64,000 nt of DNA from DASYLJ01 sp964432595 (GTDB lineage Bacteria > Desulfobacterota > Binatia > DP-6), in NCBI GenBank assembly GCA_964432595.1, contig CAYSOF010000025.1, positions 1-64,000 of the forward strand, read 5' to 3'. The translations under genes were made by a program, and so were the position numbers. A model generated the notes under the pieces. It had not been told where the DNA came from, did no database searches, and worked only from the letters and a program-made list of their open reading frames with translations. The stretch's first letter is position 1. Each line of letters opens with the position of its first letter. Below are positions 32,862 through 42,378 of the stretch, piece by piece.

Positions 32862-35800
32862 ATGGACGGGGGAGGCGTGGCGTCGTTCTCGCCGCTCGTG
32901 GCGCGCTGGTTCGCGGCCCGGTTCGGTACGGCCACCCCGGCACAGGAAGCGGGCTGGCCCGCGATCGCCGCGGGCGCGGACACGCTGATCGCCGCGCCGA
33001 CCGGCTCCGGCAAGACGCTGGCGGCGTTCCTCTGGTCGGTCGACACGCTGCTGCGTCGCGCGACGGACGGTACGCTCGAGGACCGCACGCACGTCGTCTA
33101 CGTGTCGCCGCTGAAGGCGCTCGGCAACGACGTGCAGAAGAACCTGGCGCAGCCGCTCGGCGAGCTCGCCGCGCTCGCCGGCACCGAGCTGCCCGTGCGG
33201 GTCATGGTGCGGAGCGGCGACACGCCGGCATCGGAGCGTCAGGCGATGACGCGGCGACCGCCGCACATCCTCATCACGACGCCCGAGTCGCTGTACATCC
33301 TGCTCACCGCCGAGAAGAGCCGCCGCTTCCTCGCCGCCGCCGAGACCGTCATCGTCGACGAGATCCACGCCGTCGCGCAGGACAAGCGCGGCGCGCATCT
33401 CGCGCTGACGCTCGAGCGGCTCGACGCACTCGCGGAGCGCAAGCTGCAGCGCATCGGGCTGTCCGCGACGCAGCGGCCCATCGAGGAGGTGGGGCGCCTG
33501 CTCGTGGGCGCGGCGCGCACGCCGCCGACGCTCGTCGACGTCGGTCACCGGCGGACGCTCGACCTCTCCGTCTGGGTGCCCGAGCTGCCGCTCGGTCCCA
33601 TCGCGACGCACGAGCAATGGGCGGAGGTGTACGACCGCCTCGTCGCGCTCACGATGGAGCACAAGACGACCATCGTCTTCGTGAACACGCGGCGCCTGGT
33701 CGAGCGGGTGGCGCACGCGCTCGAGGAGCGGCTCGGCGAAGGACGCGTCGCCGCGCACCACGGCAGCATGGCGCGGCGCACCCGCCTCGAGGCCGAGGAG
33801 AAGCTCAAGGCCGGCGACGTGCCGGTCGTGGTCGCCACCGCGTCGCTCGAGCTCGGCATCGACGTCGGCGCCGTCGACCTCGTCTGCCACGTCGGCGCGC
33901 CGCGCGCGCTGGCGACGCTCATCCAGCGCGTCGGCCGCTCGGGCCACGCGCGCGGCGCGATCCCGAAGGGCATTCTCTTCCCGCTGACGCGCGACGAGCT
34001 GGTGCAGGCCGCGGCGGCCGTGCGGTCCGTGCGCGACGGTGAGCTCGACCGCCTCGTCGTGCCGACGGGCCCGCGCGACATCCTGGCGCAGCAGTGCGTC
34101 GCCATCGTCGCCACCGGCGAGATGGGCGTCGAGGAGCTGTACGGATTGATCCGGCGCGCGTGGCCGTTCCGCGAGCTGCCGCGCGCCGTCTTCGACGAGG
34201 TGCTCGACATGTGCGCCGAAGGCGTCGCCACGCGGCGCGGCCGGCGATCGGCGCACCTGCACTGGGATCGCGTGAACCACCGGCTGCGGCCGCGGCGCGG
34301 GGCGCGCTTCGACGCGATCACCGGCGGCGGCGCCATCCCGGACGTCGCCGACTACGACGTCGTCGAGGAGCCGCACGGCGCGCTCGTCGGCAAGGTCAAC
34401 GAGGACTTCGCCGTCGAGAGCATGCGCGGCGACATCTTCCTCCTCGGCAACCGCTCGTGGCGCATCCGCCGCGTCGAGTCGGGACGGATGCGCGTCGAGG
34501 ACGCGCAGGGCGCGCCGCCGACGATCCCGTTCTGGGTGGGCGAGGCGCCGTCGCGCACGCGCGAGCTGTCCGACGCCGTCGGCACGCTGCGCGAGGAGGT
34601 CGTCACGCGCCGGCACGAGCCGACGCGGTGGCTCGAAGAGCTGTGCGGTCTCGACGGCAGCGGCGCCGAGCAGCTCGTCGGCTATCTCGCCGACGGCCAC
34701 GCCGCGCTCGGCGCGATGCCGACGCCGCAGACGATCGTCGCCGAGCGCTTCTTCGACGAGGCGGGGGGCATGCAGCTCGTGCTGCACACGCCGTACGGCG
34801 GACGCATCAACCGCGCGCTCGGCCTGGCGTTGCGCAAGAACTTCTGCGTCTCGTTCAACTTCGAGCTGCAGGCGGCGGCCACCGACGACGGCATCGTGCT
34901 GTCGCTCGGCGCGCAGCACAGCTTCCCGCTGGAGTCGGTCTTCGGGATGATCCGCCGCGATCACCTCGCCGACGACCTCGCCCAGGCGGCGCTCGCGGCG
35001 CCGATGTTCACGAACCGCTGGCGCTGGAACGCGACGCGCTCGCTCGCGCTGCGCCGGCACGAGGGCGGCAAGAAAGTGCCCATGCCGCTGCAGCGCATGC
35101 GCGCCGAGGACCTCCTGGCGGCGGTCTTCCCCGAGCAGCTCGGCTGCGCCGAGAACATGGGCGGCGGACCCATCCCCATTCCCGACCATCCGCTCGTCAC
35201 CGAGACGATCGACAACTGCCTGCGCGAGGCCATGGACGTGGACGGGGCGGGCGCGGTGCTCGACGGCATCGCGAGCGGCGCGATCCGCACGGTGGCCATC
35301 GACACCGTCGCGCCGTCGCCGCTGTCGCACGAGCTGCTGAACTCGAACCCGTACAGCTACCTCGACGACGCGCCGCTCGAGGAGCGCCGCGCGCGTGCGG
35401 TCTCGCTGCGGCAGACGATGCCCGATCTGGCCGGCGGGCTCGGCGCGCTCGACGCCGCGGCCATCGCCGAGGTCGCGCGCCAGGCGTGGCCGGTCGCGCG
35501 CGACGTCGACGAGCTGCACGACGTCCTCCTGACGATCGGCGTGCTGCCGCGCGCCGAGCTCGAGCGCGCCGGCTGGTCGGCACTCGCCGGCGAGCTGCTC
35601 GCGACGGGCCGTGCGACGTGGGCCGGCGAGCGGCTCGTCGCCGCCGAGCGGACCGCGCTGGTCGCGCTCGCGCTGCCCGGCACGTCGTTCGCGCCACCCG
35701 TGCAGACACCGCTCTTCGCGCGGCGTGGCGAGGCCGAGACCGAGGAGGATGCGCTGCGGGCGATCGTCGGCGGGTGGCTCGAGCACAGCGGTGCGGTCAC

Positions 35801-37064
35801 CGTCGCCGAGCTCGCTGCGCGGATGGACGTCGCCGCGTCGCGCGTCGCGATCGGCCTCGGCCAGCTCGAGCGCGCGGGCTCCGCCATGCGCGGACGCTAC
35901 CGCGCCGGCACCGGCGACGAGGAATGGTGCGATCGCGCGCTGCTCGCACGCATCCATCGCCTGACGCTCGGCCGCCTGCGCCGCGAGATCGAGCCCGTCA
36001 CCGCCGCCGATCTGATGCGCTTCCTCTTCCGGTGGCAGCACCTGCAGCCGGGGACGCGTGTGCACGGACGGCACGGCCTGCTCGAGGTCCTGGCGCAGCT
36101 CCAGGGTGTGGAGCTGCCGGCGCGCGCGTGGGAATCGCAGGTGCTGCCCGCGCGCGTCAGCCGCTACCTGCCCGACGACCTCGAGCACCTCTGCCTCGCC
36201 GGCGAGGTGGCCTGGGGACGGCTGCGCGTCGGTGGGCCCTCCGGGGCGCCGGACGACGATGCGGCGCCGCGCCCGCTCCGCTCGCCCGGCCGTGCGGCGC
36301 CGCTGGCGTTCGTGCTGCGCGAGGACCTGCCATGGCTGCTCGGCCCGCCCGTCGCCGCGACCGATCTGCCGGCGTCCGCCCAGGCCGTGCACGACGTGCT
36401 CGCCGCGCGCGGCGCCGCGTTCACCGTCGACCTCGCGCGTGCCACGGGGCTGCTGCCGGCGACGGTCGAAGACGCGCTGTGGACGCTGGTCGCGCGCGGC
36501 CTCGTCACCGGCGACGGCATCGCCGGCCTGCGCATGCTGATCGATCCGCCCGACGACGGCCGCCGCCTGCGCATGCTGCGAGGCGGCCGCGGCCGCCTCG
36601 TCGCGGCCGGCCGCTGGGCGCTGCTGCACGACGGCGCCGCCGACGACGGCGCCGCCGACGCGATGCGCTTCGCGCGCCTCCTGCTGCGCCGCTGGGGCGT
36701 CGTCATGCGCGAGCTGGTCGCGCGCGAGACCGTGATGCCGCCGTGGCGCCTCCTGCTGCAGGCGCTGCGCACGCTCGAGGCGCGCGGCGAGGTGCGCGGC
36801 GGACGCTTCGTCGCCGGCATGGTCGGCGAGCAGTTCGCGCTGCCCGAGGCGGTCGAGGCGCTCCGCGCCGTGCGGCGGCGCGACGGCACGCCCGAGACGG
36901 TGGTCGTGGCGGCCGCCGATCCGCTCAACCTGGTCGGCATCGTCGTGCCGGGTGCGCGCGTCTCACCGCTCGCGCACGAGGTGATCGCCTGGCGCGACGG
37001 CGTGCCGGTCGAGGTGGGCGAGCTGGGCGCGATCCGCAGCAAGCTCGGTGCGCATCTCGGATGA
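32862..37064 (+). CDS. lhr: Lhr-family DEAD/DEAH-box ATP-dependent helicase
   Basis: Large superfamily-2 helicase of 1400 residues. Walker A APTGSGKT lies near residue 45 and DEIH near 166. The helicase C domain includes STASLELGID-type sequence (VATASLELGIDVG) and QRVGRSGHARG. The Lhr core winged-helix and beta-sheet domains follow (NEDFAVESMRGDIFLLGNRSW). About 500 further residues form the Lhr-CTD tandem winged-helix region, as in E. coli Lhr (1538 residues). The ATG at 32862 follows a purine-rich stretch. The stop overlaps the next gene (ATGA), an unusual coupling to an ABC transporter. Confidence 0.93.
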   Translation: MDGGGVASFSPLVARWFAARFGTATPAQEAGWPAIAAGADTLIAAPTGSGKTLAAFLWSVDTLLRRATDGTLEDRTHVVYVSPLKALGNDVQKNLAQPLGELAALAGTELPVRVMVRSGDTPASERQAMTRRPPHILITTPESLYILLTAEKSRRFLAAAETVIVDEIHAVAQDKRGAHLALTLERLDALAERKLQRIGLSATQRPIEEVGRLLVGAARTPPTLVDVGHRRTLDLSVWVPELPLGPIATHEQWAEVYDRLVALTMEHKTTIVFVNTRRLVERVAHALEERLGEGRVAAHHGSMARRTRLEAEEKLKAGDVPVVVATASLELGIDVGAVDLVCHVGAPRALATLIQRVGRSGHARGAIPKGILFPLTRDELVQAAAAVRSVRDGELDRLVVPTGPRDILAQQCVAIVATGEMGVEELYGLIRRAWPFRELPRAVFDEVLDMCAEGVATRRGRRSAHLHWDRVNHRLRPRRGARFDAITGGGAIPDVADYDVVEEPHGALVGKVNEDFAVESMRGDIFLLGNRSWRIRRVESGRMRVEDAQGAPPTIPFWVGEAPSRTRELSDAVGTLREEVVTRRHEPTRWLEELCGLDGSGAEQLVGYLADGHAALGAMPTPQTIVAERFFDEAGGMQLVLHTPYGGRINRALGLALRKNFCVSFNFELQAAATDDGIVLSLGAQHSFPLESVFGMIRRDHLADDLAQAALAAPMFTNRWRWNATRSLALRRHEGGKKVPMPLQRMRAEDLLAAVFPEQLGCAENMGGGPIPIPDHPLVTETIDNCLREAMDVDGAGAVLDGIASGAIRTVAIDTVAPSPLSHELLNSNPYSYLDDAPLEERRARAVSLRQTMPDLAGGLGALDAAAIAEVARQAWPVARDVDELHDVLLTIGVLPRAELERAGWSALAGELLATGRATWAGERLVAAERTALVALALPGTSFAPPVQTPLFARRGEAETEEDALRAIVGGWLEHSGAVTVAELAARMDVAASRVAIGLGQLERAGSAMRGRYRAGTGDEEWCDRALLARIHRLTLGRLRREIEPVTAADLMRFLFRWQHLQPGTRVHGRHGLLEVLAQLQGVELPARAWESQVLPARVSRYLPDDLEHLCLAGEVAWGRLRVGGPSGAPDDDAAPRPLRSPGRAAPLAFVLREDLPWLLGPPVAATDLPASAQAVHDVLAARGAAFTVDLARATGLLPATVEDALWTLVARGLVTGDGIAGLRMLIDPPDDGRRLRMLRGGRGRLVAAGRWALLHDGAADDGAADAMRFARLLLRRWGVVMRELVARETVMPPWRLLLQALRTLEARGEVRGGRFVAGMVGEQFALPEAVEALRAVRRRDGTPETVVVAAADPLNLVGIVVPGARVSPLAHEVIAWRDGVPVEVGELGAIRSKLGAHLG

Positions 37065-37822
37065 GCCATGCGGCGGACGTCGACGACGTCGACGTGGTCT
37101 TCGACGGCGGCGTCGCCGCGCTGGACGGTGTCCGGCTCGCGGTGTCACGCGGCGAGCTCGTCGCCATCGTCGGTCCGTCGGGCTGCGGCAAGTCGACGCT
37201 GCTCCGCGTGCTCGCGGGGTTGATCGAGCCGAGCGCCGGCACGGTGCGCGTCGACGGCGCGCCGCCGGCGGTCGCCCGCCGGACGACGAGCCCGATCGGC
37301 ATCGTCTTCCAGCAGCCGCGGTTGCTCGCGTGGCGCACCGTCGCGCACAACGTCGAGCTGCCGCTCGAGCTCGGCGCGACGGACGCGGCCGAGCGCGCGC
37401 GCCGCAGCGGCGAGCTGCTGGCGACGCTCGGGCTCGCGGAGTTCGCGACGGCCTACCCCTACGCCCTGTCGGGTGGGATGCGCATGCGCGCCGCCGTGGC
37501 GCGGGCGCTCGCGACCGAGCCGGCGCTGCTGCTCCTCGACGAGCCGTTCGGGGCGCTCGACGAGCTCACGCGGGAACGCCTGCAGGAGGAGCTCCGTGCG
37601 CTCCACGGCCGCCGCCGCTTCACGGCCGTGCTCGTCACGCACGCGGTGTCCGAGGCGGTGTTCCTCGCCGATCGCATCGTCGTGATGAGCCCGCGTCCCG
37701 GACGAATCGTCGCCGAGGTGGCGGTGCCGTTCGGTGCGCGAACGACGTCGCTGCGCACCGATCCGGAGTTCGGCCGCCTCGTGAGCGACGTCTCGGCGCG
37801 GCTCCGCGCGGGGGCCGCATGA
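37061..37822 (+). CDS. ABC transporter ATPase, nitrate/sulfonate/pyrimidine-precursor type
   Basis: Cytoplasmic ATPase of 253 residues. Walker A GPSGCGKST, Q-loop FQQPRLLAW, signature SGGMRMRAAVARAL and Walker B LLLLDEPFGALD are intact; the SSSGG-type signature is SGGM, typical of the TauB/ThiZ/SsuB group. The ATG overlaps the lhr stop. It works with the permease at 37847 and lipoprotein at 38593. Confidence 0.92.
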   Translation: MSHAADVDDVDVVFDGGVAALDGVRLAVSRGELVAIVGPSGCGKSTLLRVLAGLIEPSAGTVRVDGAPPAVARRTTSPIGIVFQQPRLLAWRTVAHNVELPLELGATDAAERARRSGELLATLGLAEFATAYPYALSGGMRMRAAVARALATEPALLLLDEPFGALDELTRERLQEELRALHGRRRFTAVLVTHAVSEAVFLADRIVVMSPRPGRIVAEVAVPFGARTTSLRTDPEFGRLVSDVSARLRAGAA

Positions 37823-37850
37823 TCGGGGACGCATGATTGGGGACGCATGA
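37819..37850 (+). repeat. Tandem 14-bp repeat duplicating an ATGA start-stop unit
   Basis: ATGATCGGGGACGC (37819-37832) and ATGATTGGGGACGC (37833-37846) are followed by the permease ATG at 37847. Each copy encodes Met-Ile-Gly-Asp-Ala then TGA, and each TGA overlaps the next ATG. The array lies exactly at the ATPase-permease junction. Confidence 0.85.
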
Positions 37851-38596
37851 TCGCGCCGCTCGTCGTGCTCGCCGTCGTGCTCGCCGCCTGGCACGTCGGC
37901 GTCACGGCGTTCGCGGTCCCCGCCTACCTGCTGCCGTCGCCGCTGGCCGTCTTCGCCGAGGCGCGAGACCACGCGGGCGAGCTCCTGCAGGCGACGGGCA
38001 TCACGGGGGGGGCGGCGCTCGCTGGGTTCCTGATCAGCACGCTCCTCGGGCTCGTCGTCGGGTTCGCGTTCTCCCAGTGGCGCGTCGTGGCGCGCAGCTT
38101 CTACCCGTACGCGATCTTCCTCCAGACGGTGCCGATCGTCGCCATCGCGCCGCTGATCGTCATCTGGTCGGGGCCCGGCTTCCGCAGCATCGTGCTCGTG
38201 GCGGTGCTGGTGAGCGTCTTCCCGGTGATCACCGCAGCCACCGAGGGGCTCGGCGGCGTCGAGCGCGATCTCGTCGAGCTCTTCCGCGTGCACGATGCGT
38301 CCGCGTGGCAGACGTTGTGGAAGCTGCGGCTGCCGCACGCCGTGCCGCAGCTGGTCGCCGGCGCCCAGGCGGCCGGCGGGCTCGCGGTGGTCGGCGCGAT
38401 CGCCGGCGAGATCTTCGCGGGCTACGGCACCAGCGCCCCCGGGCTCGGCTATCTCATCCTCGTCACGTCGGGACAGCTGCGCACGGCCTACCTCTTCGCG
38501 GCGGTGCTGTCGTGCACCTTGCTCGGCCTGCTCGTCTTCGGCACCCTCGCGCTCGTGGGACGCCTGGTGACGGCTCGGTGGCGCGACGTCGCATGA
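37847..38596 (+). CDS. ABC transporter permease (ThiX/SsuC type)
   Basis: Inner-membrane subunit of 249 residues with six helices and the EAA loop contacting the ATPase (DLVELFRVHDASAWQTLWKLRLPHAVPQL, seen as WQTLWKLRLPHAVPQL). It shows the BPD_transp_1 pattern SFPVITAATEGLGGVE. The ATG at 37847 is coupled to the upstream minicistrons, and its stop overlaps the binding-protein start (ATGA). Confidence 0.92.
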   Translation: MIAPLVVLAVVLAAWHVGVTAFAVPAYLLPSPLAVFAEARDHAGELLQATGITGGAALAGFLISTLLGLVVGFAFSQWRVVARSFYPYAIFLQTVPIVAIAPLIVIWSGPGFRSIVLVAVLVSVFPVITAATEGLGGVERDLVELFRVHDASAWQTLWKLRLPHAVPQLVAGAQAAGGLAVVGAIAGEIFAGYGTSAPGLGYLILVTSGQLRTAYLFAAVLSCTLLGLLVFGTLALVGRLVTARWRDVA

Positions 38597-39516
38597 TGCG
38601 CGCGGTATTGCTGTTCGCACTCCTCCTCGCGGGGTGCGGGGGTGACACCCGCGACGGCGCCGTCCGATTGGCGCTCAACTGGTTCCCCGAGCACGAGCAC
38701 GGCGGCTACTACGCGGCGCTCGCCGACGGCGGCTACGAGCAGGCCGGGTTGAAGGTCGACATCCTCCCCGGCGGTCCGCAGGCGCCGGTGCTCGCGCGCG
38801 TCGCGAGCGGCGACGTGGCATACGGCGTGGTCAACGCCGACGACGTGCTCGTCGGCCGCGCTGCCGGCGTGCCCGTCGTCACGTTGATGGCGCCGATCCA
38901 GACGAGCCCCGTCTGCATCATGGTGCATGCGGCGAGCGGCTTCACGCGCATCGGCGACGTGCGCGACGTGACGCTCGCGGTGCAGGTCGCCTCGCCGTAC
39001 TGGCAGTTCCTGCGCCGGCAGGTTGCGTTCCCCGGCGTCGAGGTGGTGCCGTACGCGGGCACGATCGCCGAGTTCCTGCGGAATCCGAAGTTCGCGCAGC
39101 AGGCCTACGTCATCAGCGAGCCGATCCTCGCGCGCGAGAAGGGCGCCGACCCGCGCTGCTTCCTGGTCGCCGACGAGGGCTTCAACCCGTACACCAGCGT
39201 GCTCGTCACCAGCGAGGCGCGCCTGCGCGACGATCCGGACGGCGTCCGCCGCATGACCGAGGCGTCGATCGCCGGTTGGACGAGCTACCTCGCGGACCCG
39301 AAGCCGGCGACCGACGCGATCCTCGCGGTGAATCCGGAGATCGGTCGCAACACGCTCGAGAAGGGCTTCGAGGCGCTCGTGCCGCTGGTCCGCGGCGACG
39401 GCGTGCCGATCGGCTCGATGACGGCGGCGCGCTGGCAGGCGCTCGCAGAGCAGCTCCGAACCATCGGCGTGCTCGCGAACGCGGTCGACGGCTCGACGGC
39501 GTTCGTCGCCCGATGA
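38593..39516 (+). CDS. NMT1/THI5-like substrate-binding lipoprotein
   Basis: Periplasmic binding component of 307 residues. Lipobox LLLAGC lipidates Cys15. The N-terminal LALNWFPEHEHGGYYAALADGGYEQAGL matches the NMT1/THI5-like family in pattern (NWFPEHEHGGYYAAL), and YVISEPILAREKG is the second-lobe motif of such proteins. ThiY homologues bind pyrimidine precursors of thiamin, but no thiamin gene or TPP riboswitch is nearby, so the ligand is open. The start overlaps the permease stop. Confidence 0.88.
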   Translation: MMRAVLLFALLLAGCGGDTRDGAVRLALNWFPEHEHGGYYAALADGGYEQAGLKVDILPGGPQAPVLARVASGDVAYGVVNADDVLVGRAAGVPVVTLMAPIQTSPVCIMVHAASGFTRIGDVRDVTLAVQVASPYWQFLRRQVAFPGVEVVPYAGTIAEFLRNPKFAQQAYVISEPILAREKGADPRCFLVADEGFNPYTSVLVTSEARLRDDPDGVRRMTEASIAGWTSYLADPKPATDAILAVNPEIGRNTLEKGFEALVPLVRGDGVPIGSMTAARWQALAEQLRTIGVLANAVDGSTAFVAR

Positions 39517-39563
39517 GCCCGCGTCTCTTGCGCTTTGCCATGGCTTTGCCGTAAACGCGCCGC

Positions 39564-39992
39564 ATGCGGACCTACCTCGGGCTCATCGCGTTGGGAGTGG
39601 CTCTCGTCATGCCGGCGGCGCTGCGCGCGCAGGATCAGCTCGCGCAAACGGTGCTGCAGATCCAGGGTATCGTGGCGGCGAACGAAGATCAGGCGGAGAA
39701 GGTCGGGTACGACGACGTCTCGATGAACTTCGTCGATCAGCCGGCGAAGGATCTGAAGTGGATCGGCGTCGTCCAGGCGACCACCGAGGTGGGCGATCCG
39801 TTCGAGGGCAAGGAGATCCTCGAGCGCGCCGACGGCCCGTCGCCGACGTTCCTGGTGAGCGGCCAGCCCGATGTCGTGAAGGTGCTGCGCGACGCGCCGG
39901 TCGGGGCGCGCGTCACCTTCAAGGGTATGTTCGTGCAGGAGTCGCGCAACTTCCTCGTCAGCACCGCGTCCGTCTTGCCGCCGAAGAAGTGA
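39564..39992 (+). CDS. Small exported protein of unknown function
   Basis: Protein of 142 residues with a clear signal peptide (LIALGVALVMPAALRAQ). The mature part is about 120 residues, soluble, probably beta-rich (GARVTFKGMFVQESRNFLVSTASVL), loosely resembling a small OB-like domain. I recognise no family. It lies 47 bp after the binding-protein gene with no visible coupling. Confidence 0.7.
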   Translation: MRTYLGLIALGVALVMPAALRAQDQLAQTVLQIQGIVAANEDQAEKVGYDDVSMNFVDQPAKDLKWIGVVQATTEVGDPFEGKEILERADGPSPTFLVSGQPDVVKVLRDAPVGARVTFKGMFVQESRNFLVSTASVLPPKK

Positions 39993-40005
39993 CCGGCCGC
40001 GCGTG

Positions 40006-40037
40006 GGGCGGGCTGCGCCGTCCGCCCTCACGTCTTT
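40006..40037 (+). terminator. Possible intrinsic terminator
   Basis: GGGCGG and CCGCCC form a 6-bp stem around GCTGCGCCGT, followed by TCACGTCTTTCTGT, a short and interrupted U-tract. It lies 14 bp after the small exported protein gene. Confidence 0.4.
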
Positions 40038-40089
40038 CTGTACCGCTGGCGTGCACTCCTGCTATGCCCCTCGACAGAGGAGTCGCAGG

Positions 40090-40887
40090 ATGCCCAAGGC
40101 CGACGCCCTTCGTGTCTCGGACGTGCGCAGCGCGTATCGGCTGCTGGGGGAGTGCCGCGACCTCGGCAACGACCCGGCACTGTGGCAGACGCGGATGTTC
40201 CAGGGCCTGTCGCAGCTCTTCGGGGTCGCGGCGACGGGTGGGGAAGGACGGCTCACGTCGACGGCGGGTGGCATCGTGCCGCTCACGTACTTCGATGCCG
40301 GCTTCGATGCGGCCGATCATCGAAACTACCTCGCGTACATGCACTCCGGTGGTCCCGCGTGCGATCCGTTCGTGCATGCCCTCCTGGGCTCGCTCGGCGG
40401 GCCGGTGACGCGCACGCGAGCGCAGCTCGTCGCCGACCGGCCGTACTTCCGATCGGACGTCTACGATCGCTACCTGCGGCCAGGAAACGTCGGGCATCGC
40501 CTCGCGTCCGTTGCCCGGTCCTCCGTCGACGGGACCATGAGCCTGCTCCATCTGCATCGGCCGCTGCGCGGCGCGCGCGACTTCTCGACACGGGAGCGGG
40601 CGTTGCTCGAGGTGTTCCACGCGGAGCTCGGGCCGCTGGTCGGACGCGCGCTCGTCAGCGCCGCGGAGCCGACGCCCGACGATCTCTCGCCGCGTATGCG
40701 CCAGACGCTCGCCTGCCTCGTCGAGGGCGACAGCGAGAAGCAGGTCGCCGCGCGCCTCGGCGTCAGCCACGCGACGGCGCATCAGTACGTGACCGCGCTT
40801 TACCGCCGGTTCGGCGTCCACAGCCGCGGGCAGCTCCTCGCCCACGTCGTGCGGCGGATACCGCGCTGGACGCCGCTGCACCGCTGA
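40090..40887 (+). CDS. LuxR-type transcriptional regulator
   Basis: DNA-binding protein of 265 residues. The C-terminal ~60 residues form the LuxR/FixJ HTH (LSPRMRQTLACLVEGDSEKQVAARLGVSHATAHQYV, recognised by LVEGDSEKQVAARLGVS and HATAHQYVTALYRRFGV). The N-terminal 190 residues look GAF/autoinducer-binding-like but carry no clear phosphoacceptor. The ATG at 40090 was chosen over an in-frame codon at 40003. Its stop abuts the MFS gene stop on the other strand. The signal is unknown. Confidence 0.85.
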   Translation: MPKADALRVSDVRSAYRLLGECRDLGNDPALWQTRMFQGLSQLFGVAATGGEGRLTSTAGGIVPLTYFDAGFDAADHRNYLAYMHSGGPACDPFVHALLGSLGGPVTRTRAQLVADRPYFRSDVYDRYLRPGNVGHRLASVARSSVDGTMSLLHLHRPLRGARDFSTRERALLEVFHAELGPLVGRALVSAAEPTPDDLSPRMRQTLACLVEGDSEKQVAARLGVSHATAHQYVTALYRRFGVHSRGQLLAHVVRRIPRWTPLHR

Positions 40888-42378
40888 TCAGTCGCGCGTC
40901 CGCGCCGCGAGGAGATGCGTGACGACGGGCGGCGCGTCGCCCGTGTGGAAGCCGCGCACCACCGCCTGCAGCTCGCGATCGCTCACCGTCATGCGTCCGT
41001 GCTGCCGCAGGTGCTCGATCCACGAGCCGACCGTGAAGGTCTCGACGAAGCGGGTCGGGTCGGCGGCGTCGCGGAAGACGCCCCAGAGCTCGGCGCCGTC
41101 GCGGCGGCGGACGCGTCCGAGTCCGCGCATCGCATCCAGGAAATCGCCGGCGCGTTCCGGGTCGACCGTGTACTCCACCGTCACGAGGACGGGGCCGTCC
41201 GGGTCGGGATCGCCGGCGAGCGGTGGATCGGGCACCGGCGGCGCCGGCGTGTGATCGAGGCCCTGGTGCTCGGCGAGACGGAAGCGCGACGTCACGGCGA
41301 GCCCGACCACGAGACCACCGCTCGCGCACAGCAGCGCCGTCGGGATGCTGGTGTCGTTCGCCAGCGCGCCCCACGCCAACGCGCCGAGCGCCATGCCGCC
41401 CTGGATCACGAGCAGCGAGACGGCGAGCGCACGGGCGCGCACCCACTGCGACACCGACGTCTGCGCCGCCGTGTTGATGCTCGACATGTTCGCCATCCAG
41501 GCCATGCCGGCGGCGACCAGCGCGGCGCCCGCCGCCAGCGGCTCGGGGACGAGCGCGACGACGGTCATCGCAGCGGCGAAAGCGAGCGTCGCCACCGTCA
41601 TGAGTCGATCGACGGCGACGCGCTGGCGCACGGTAGGCAGGATCCACGCGCCGGTGACGGCGCCGACGCCGAGGCAGCCGAGCAGCATGCCGTAGCCGAC
41701 GGCGCCGAGCCCGAGCTGCCGGCGCGCAACGAGCGGCAGCAGCGACCAGACGGCGCTCGCGAAGCCGACGAACAGCGCGCTGCGCACGAGCACCGTTCGC
41801 AGCGGGAGGTGGTGCCGCACGTAGCGGGCGCCGGCGCGCATCGCGCCCAGCACGTCTTCCGGCGGCAGCGTGCTGACGATCGGCGGGCGCTGCCAGCGCA
41901 GCAGCACGAACACGACGCCGAGGAAGGACACGGCGTTCAACAGAAACACGGGCCCGGGGCCGCTGGCGGCGACGAGCAGGCCGCCGATCGCCGGTCCCAG
42001 CGCGCGCGCCACGTTGAACGACACGCCGCCGAGCGCGACCGCCGGCGGCAGGTCGGCGCGCGGCACCAGCTCGGGCAGGATCGCCTGCCACGCCGGCGCG
42101 TTCATCGCCGCGCCGACGCCGAGCGCGAACGTGCAGGCGAGGAGCACCCACGGGGTGGTGAAGCCGAGCAGGGTCACCGCGCCCAGCGCGGCGGCGACGA
42201 GCATCATCCACGTCTGCGACAGCAGCAGGAGCCGGCGACGGTCCACCACGTCGGCGAGCGCGCCGGCGGGAAACGCCAGCAGGAAGAGCGGCAGGCTGGA
42301 CGCGGTCTGCATCAGCGCCACGAGCAACGGCTCGGTGGTGAGCGTCGTCATCGTCCACCCGCCGGCGGCGTCGTGCAT
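40888..42378 (-). CDS. MFS_3-family (EntS-like) transporter with C-terminal domain
   Basis: Major-facilitator exporter, at least 496 residues. Helices and the DVVDRRRLLLLSQ loop match MFS_3 (enterobactin exporter EntS type). The ~100-residue C-terminal soluble domain (LVTVEYTVDPERAGDFLDAM; SWIEHLRQHGRMTVSDREL) is common in this subfamily. The first ATG is at 42378, but conserved helix-1 sequence (WAPLRLPLFRAIWLASVASN) lies in frame upstream to about 42450. No ATG, GTG or TTG exists there; a CTG at 42480 is the nearest candidate. It lies behind tonB-exbBD on the same strand, fitting siderophore or metallophore export, but no biosynthesis genes are present. Confidence 0.82.
   Translation of the reverse strand: MHDAAGGWTMTTLTTEPLLVALMQTASSLPLFLLAFPAGALADVVDRRRLLLLSQTWMMLVAAALGAVTLLGFTTPWVLLACTFALGVGAAMNAPAWQAILPELVPRADLPPAVALGGVSFNVARALGPAIGGLLVAASGPGPVFLLNAVSFLGVVFVLLRWQRPPIVSTLPPEDVLGAMRAGARYVRHHLPLRTVLVRSALFVGFASAVWSLLPLVARRQLGLGAVGYGMLLGCLGVGAVTGAWILPTVRQRVAVDRLMTVATLAFAAAMTVVALVPEPLAAGAALVAAGMAWMANMSSINTAAQTSVSQWVRARALAVSLLVIQGGMALGALAWGALANDTSIPTALLCASGGLVVGLAVTSRFRLAEHQGLDHTPAPPVPDPPLAGDPDPDGPVLVTVEYTVDPERAGDFLDAMRGLGRVRRRDGAELWGVFRDAADPTRFVETFTVGSWIEHLRQHGRMTVSDRELQAVVRGFHTGDAPPVVTHLLAARTRD

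Noticed and set aside
32847..36629. 1260-codon minus-strand open frame opposite lhr
   Set aside because: Composition is RRAD/LEHD-like low complexity with no domain, while the plus strand encodes a complete helicase.
37061..39516. Thiamin-precursor transporter (ThiXYZ) assignment
   Set aside because: Only the family resemblance supports it. No thiamin gene or TPP riboswitch is present upstream, and the operon is coupled to lhr, so the ligand is left open.
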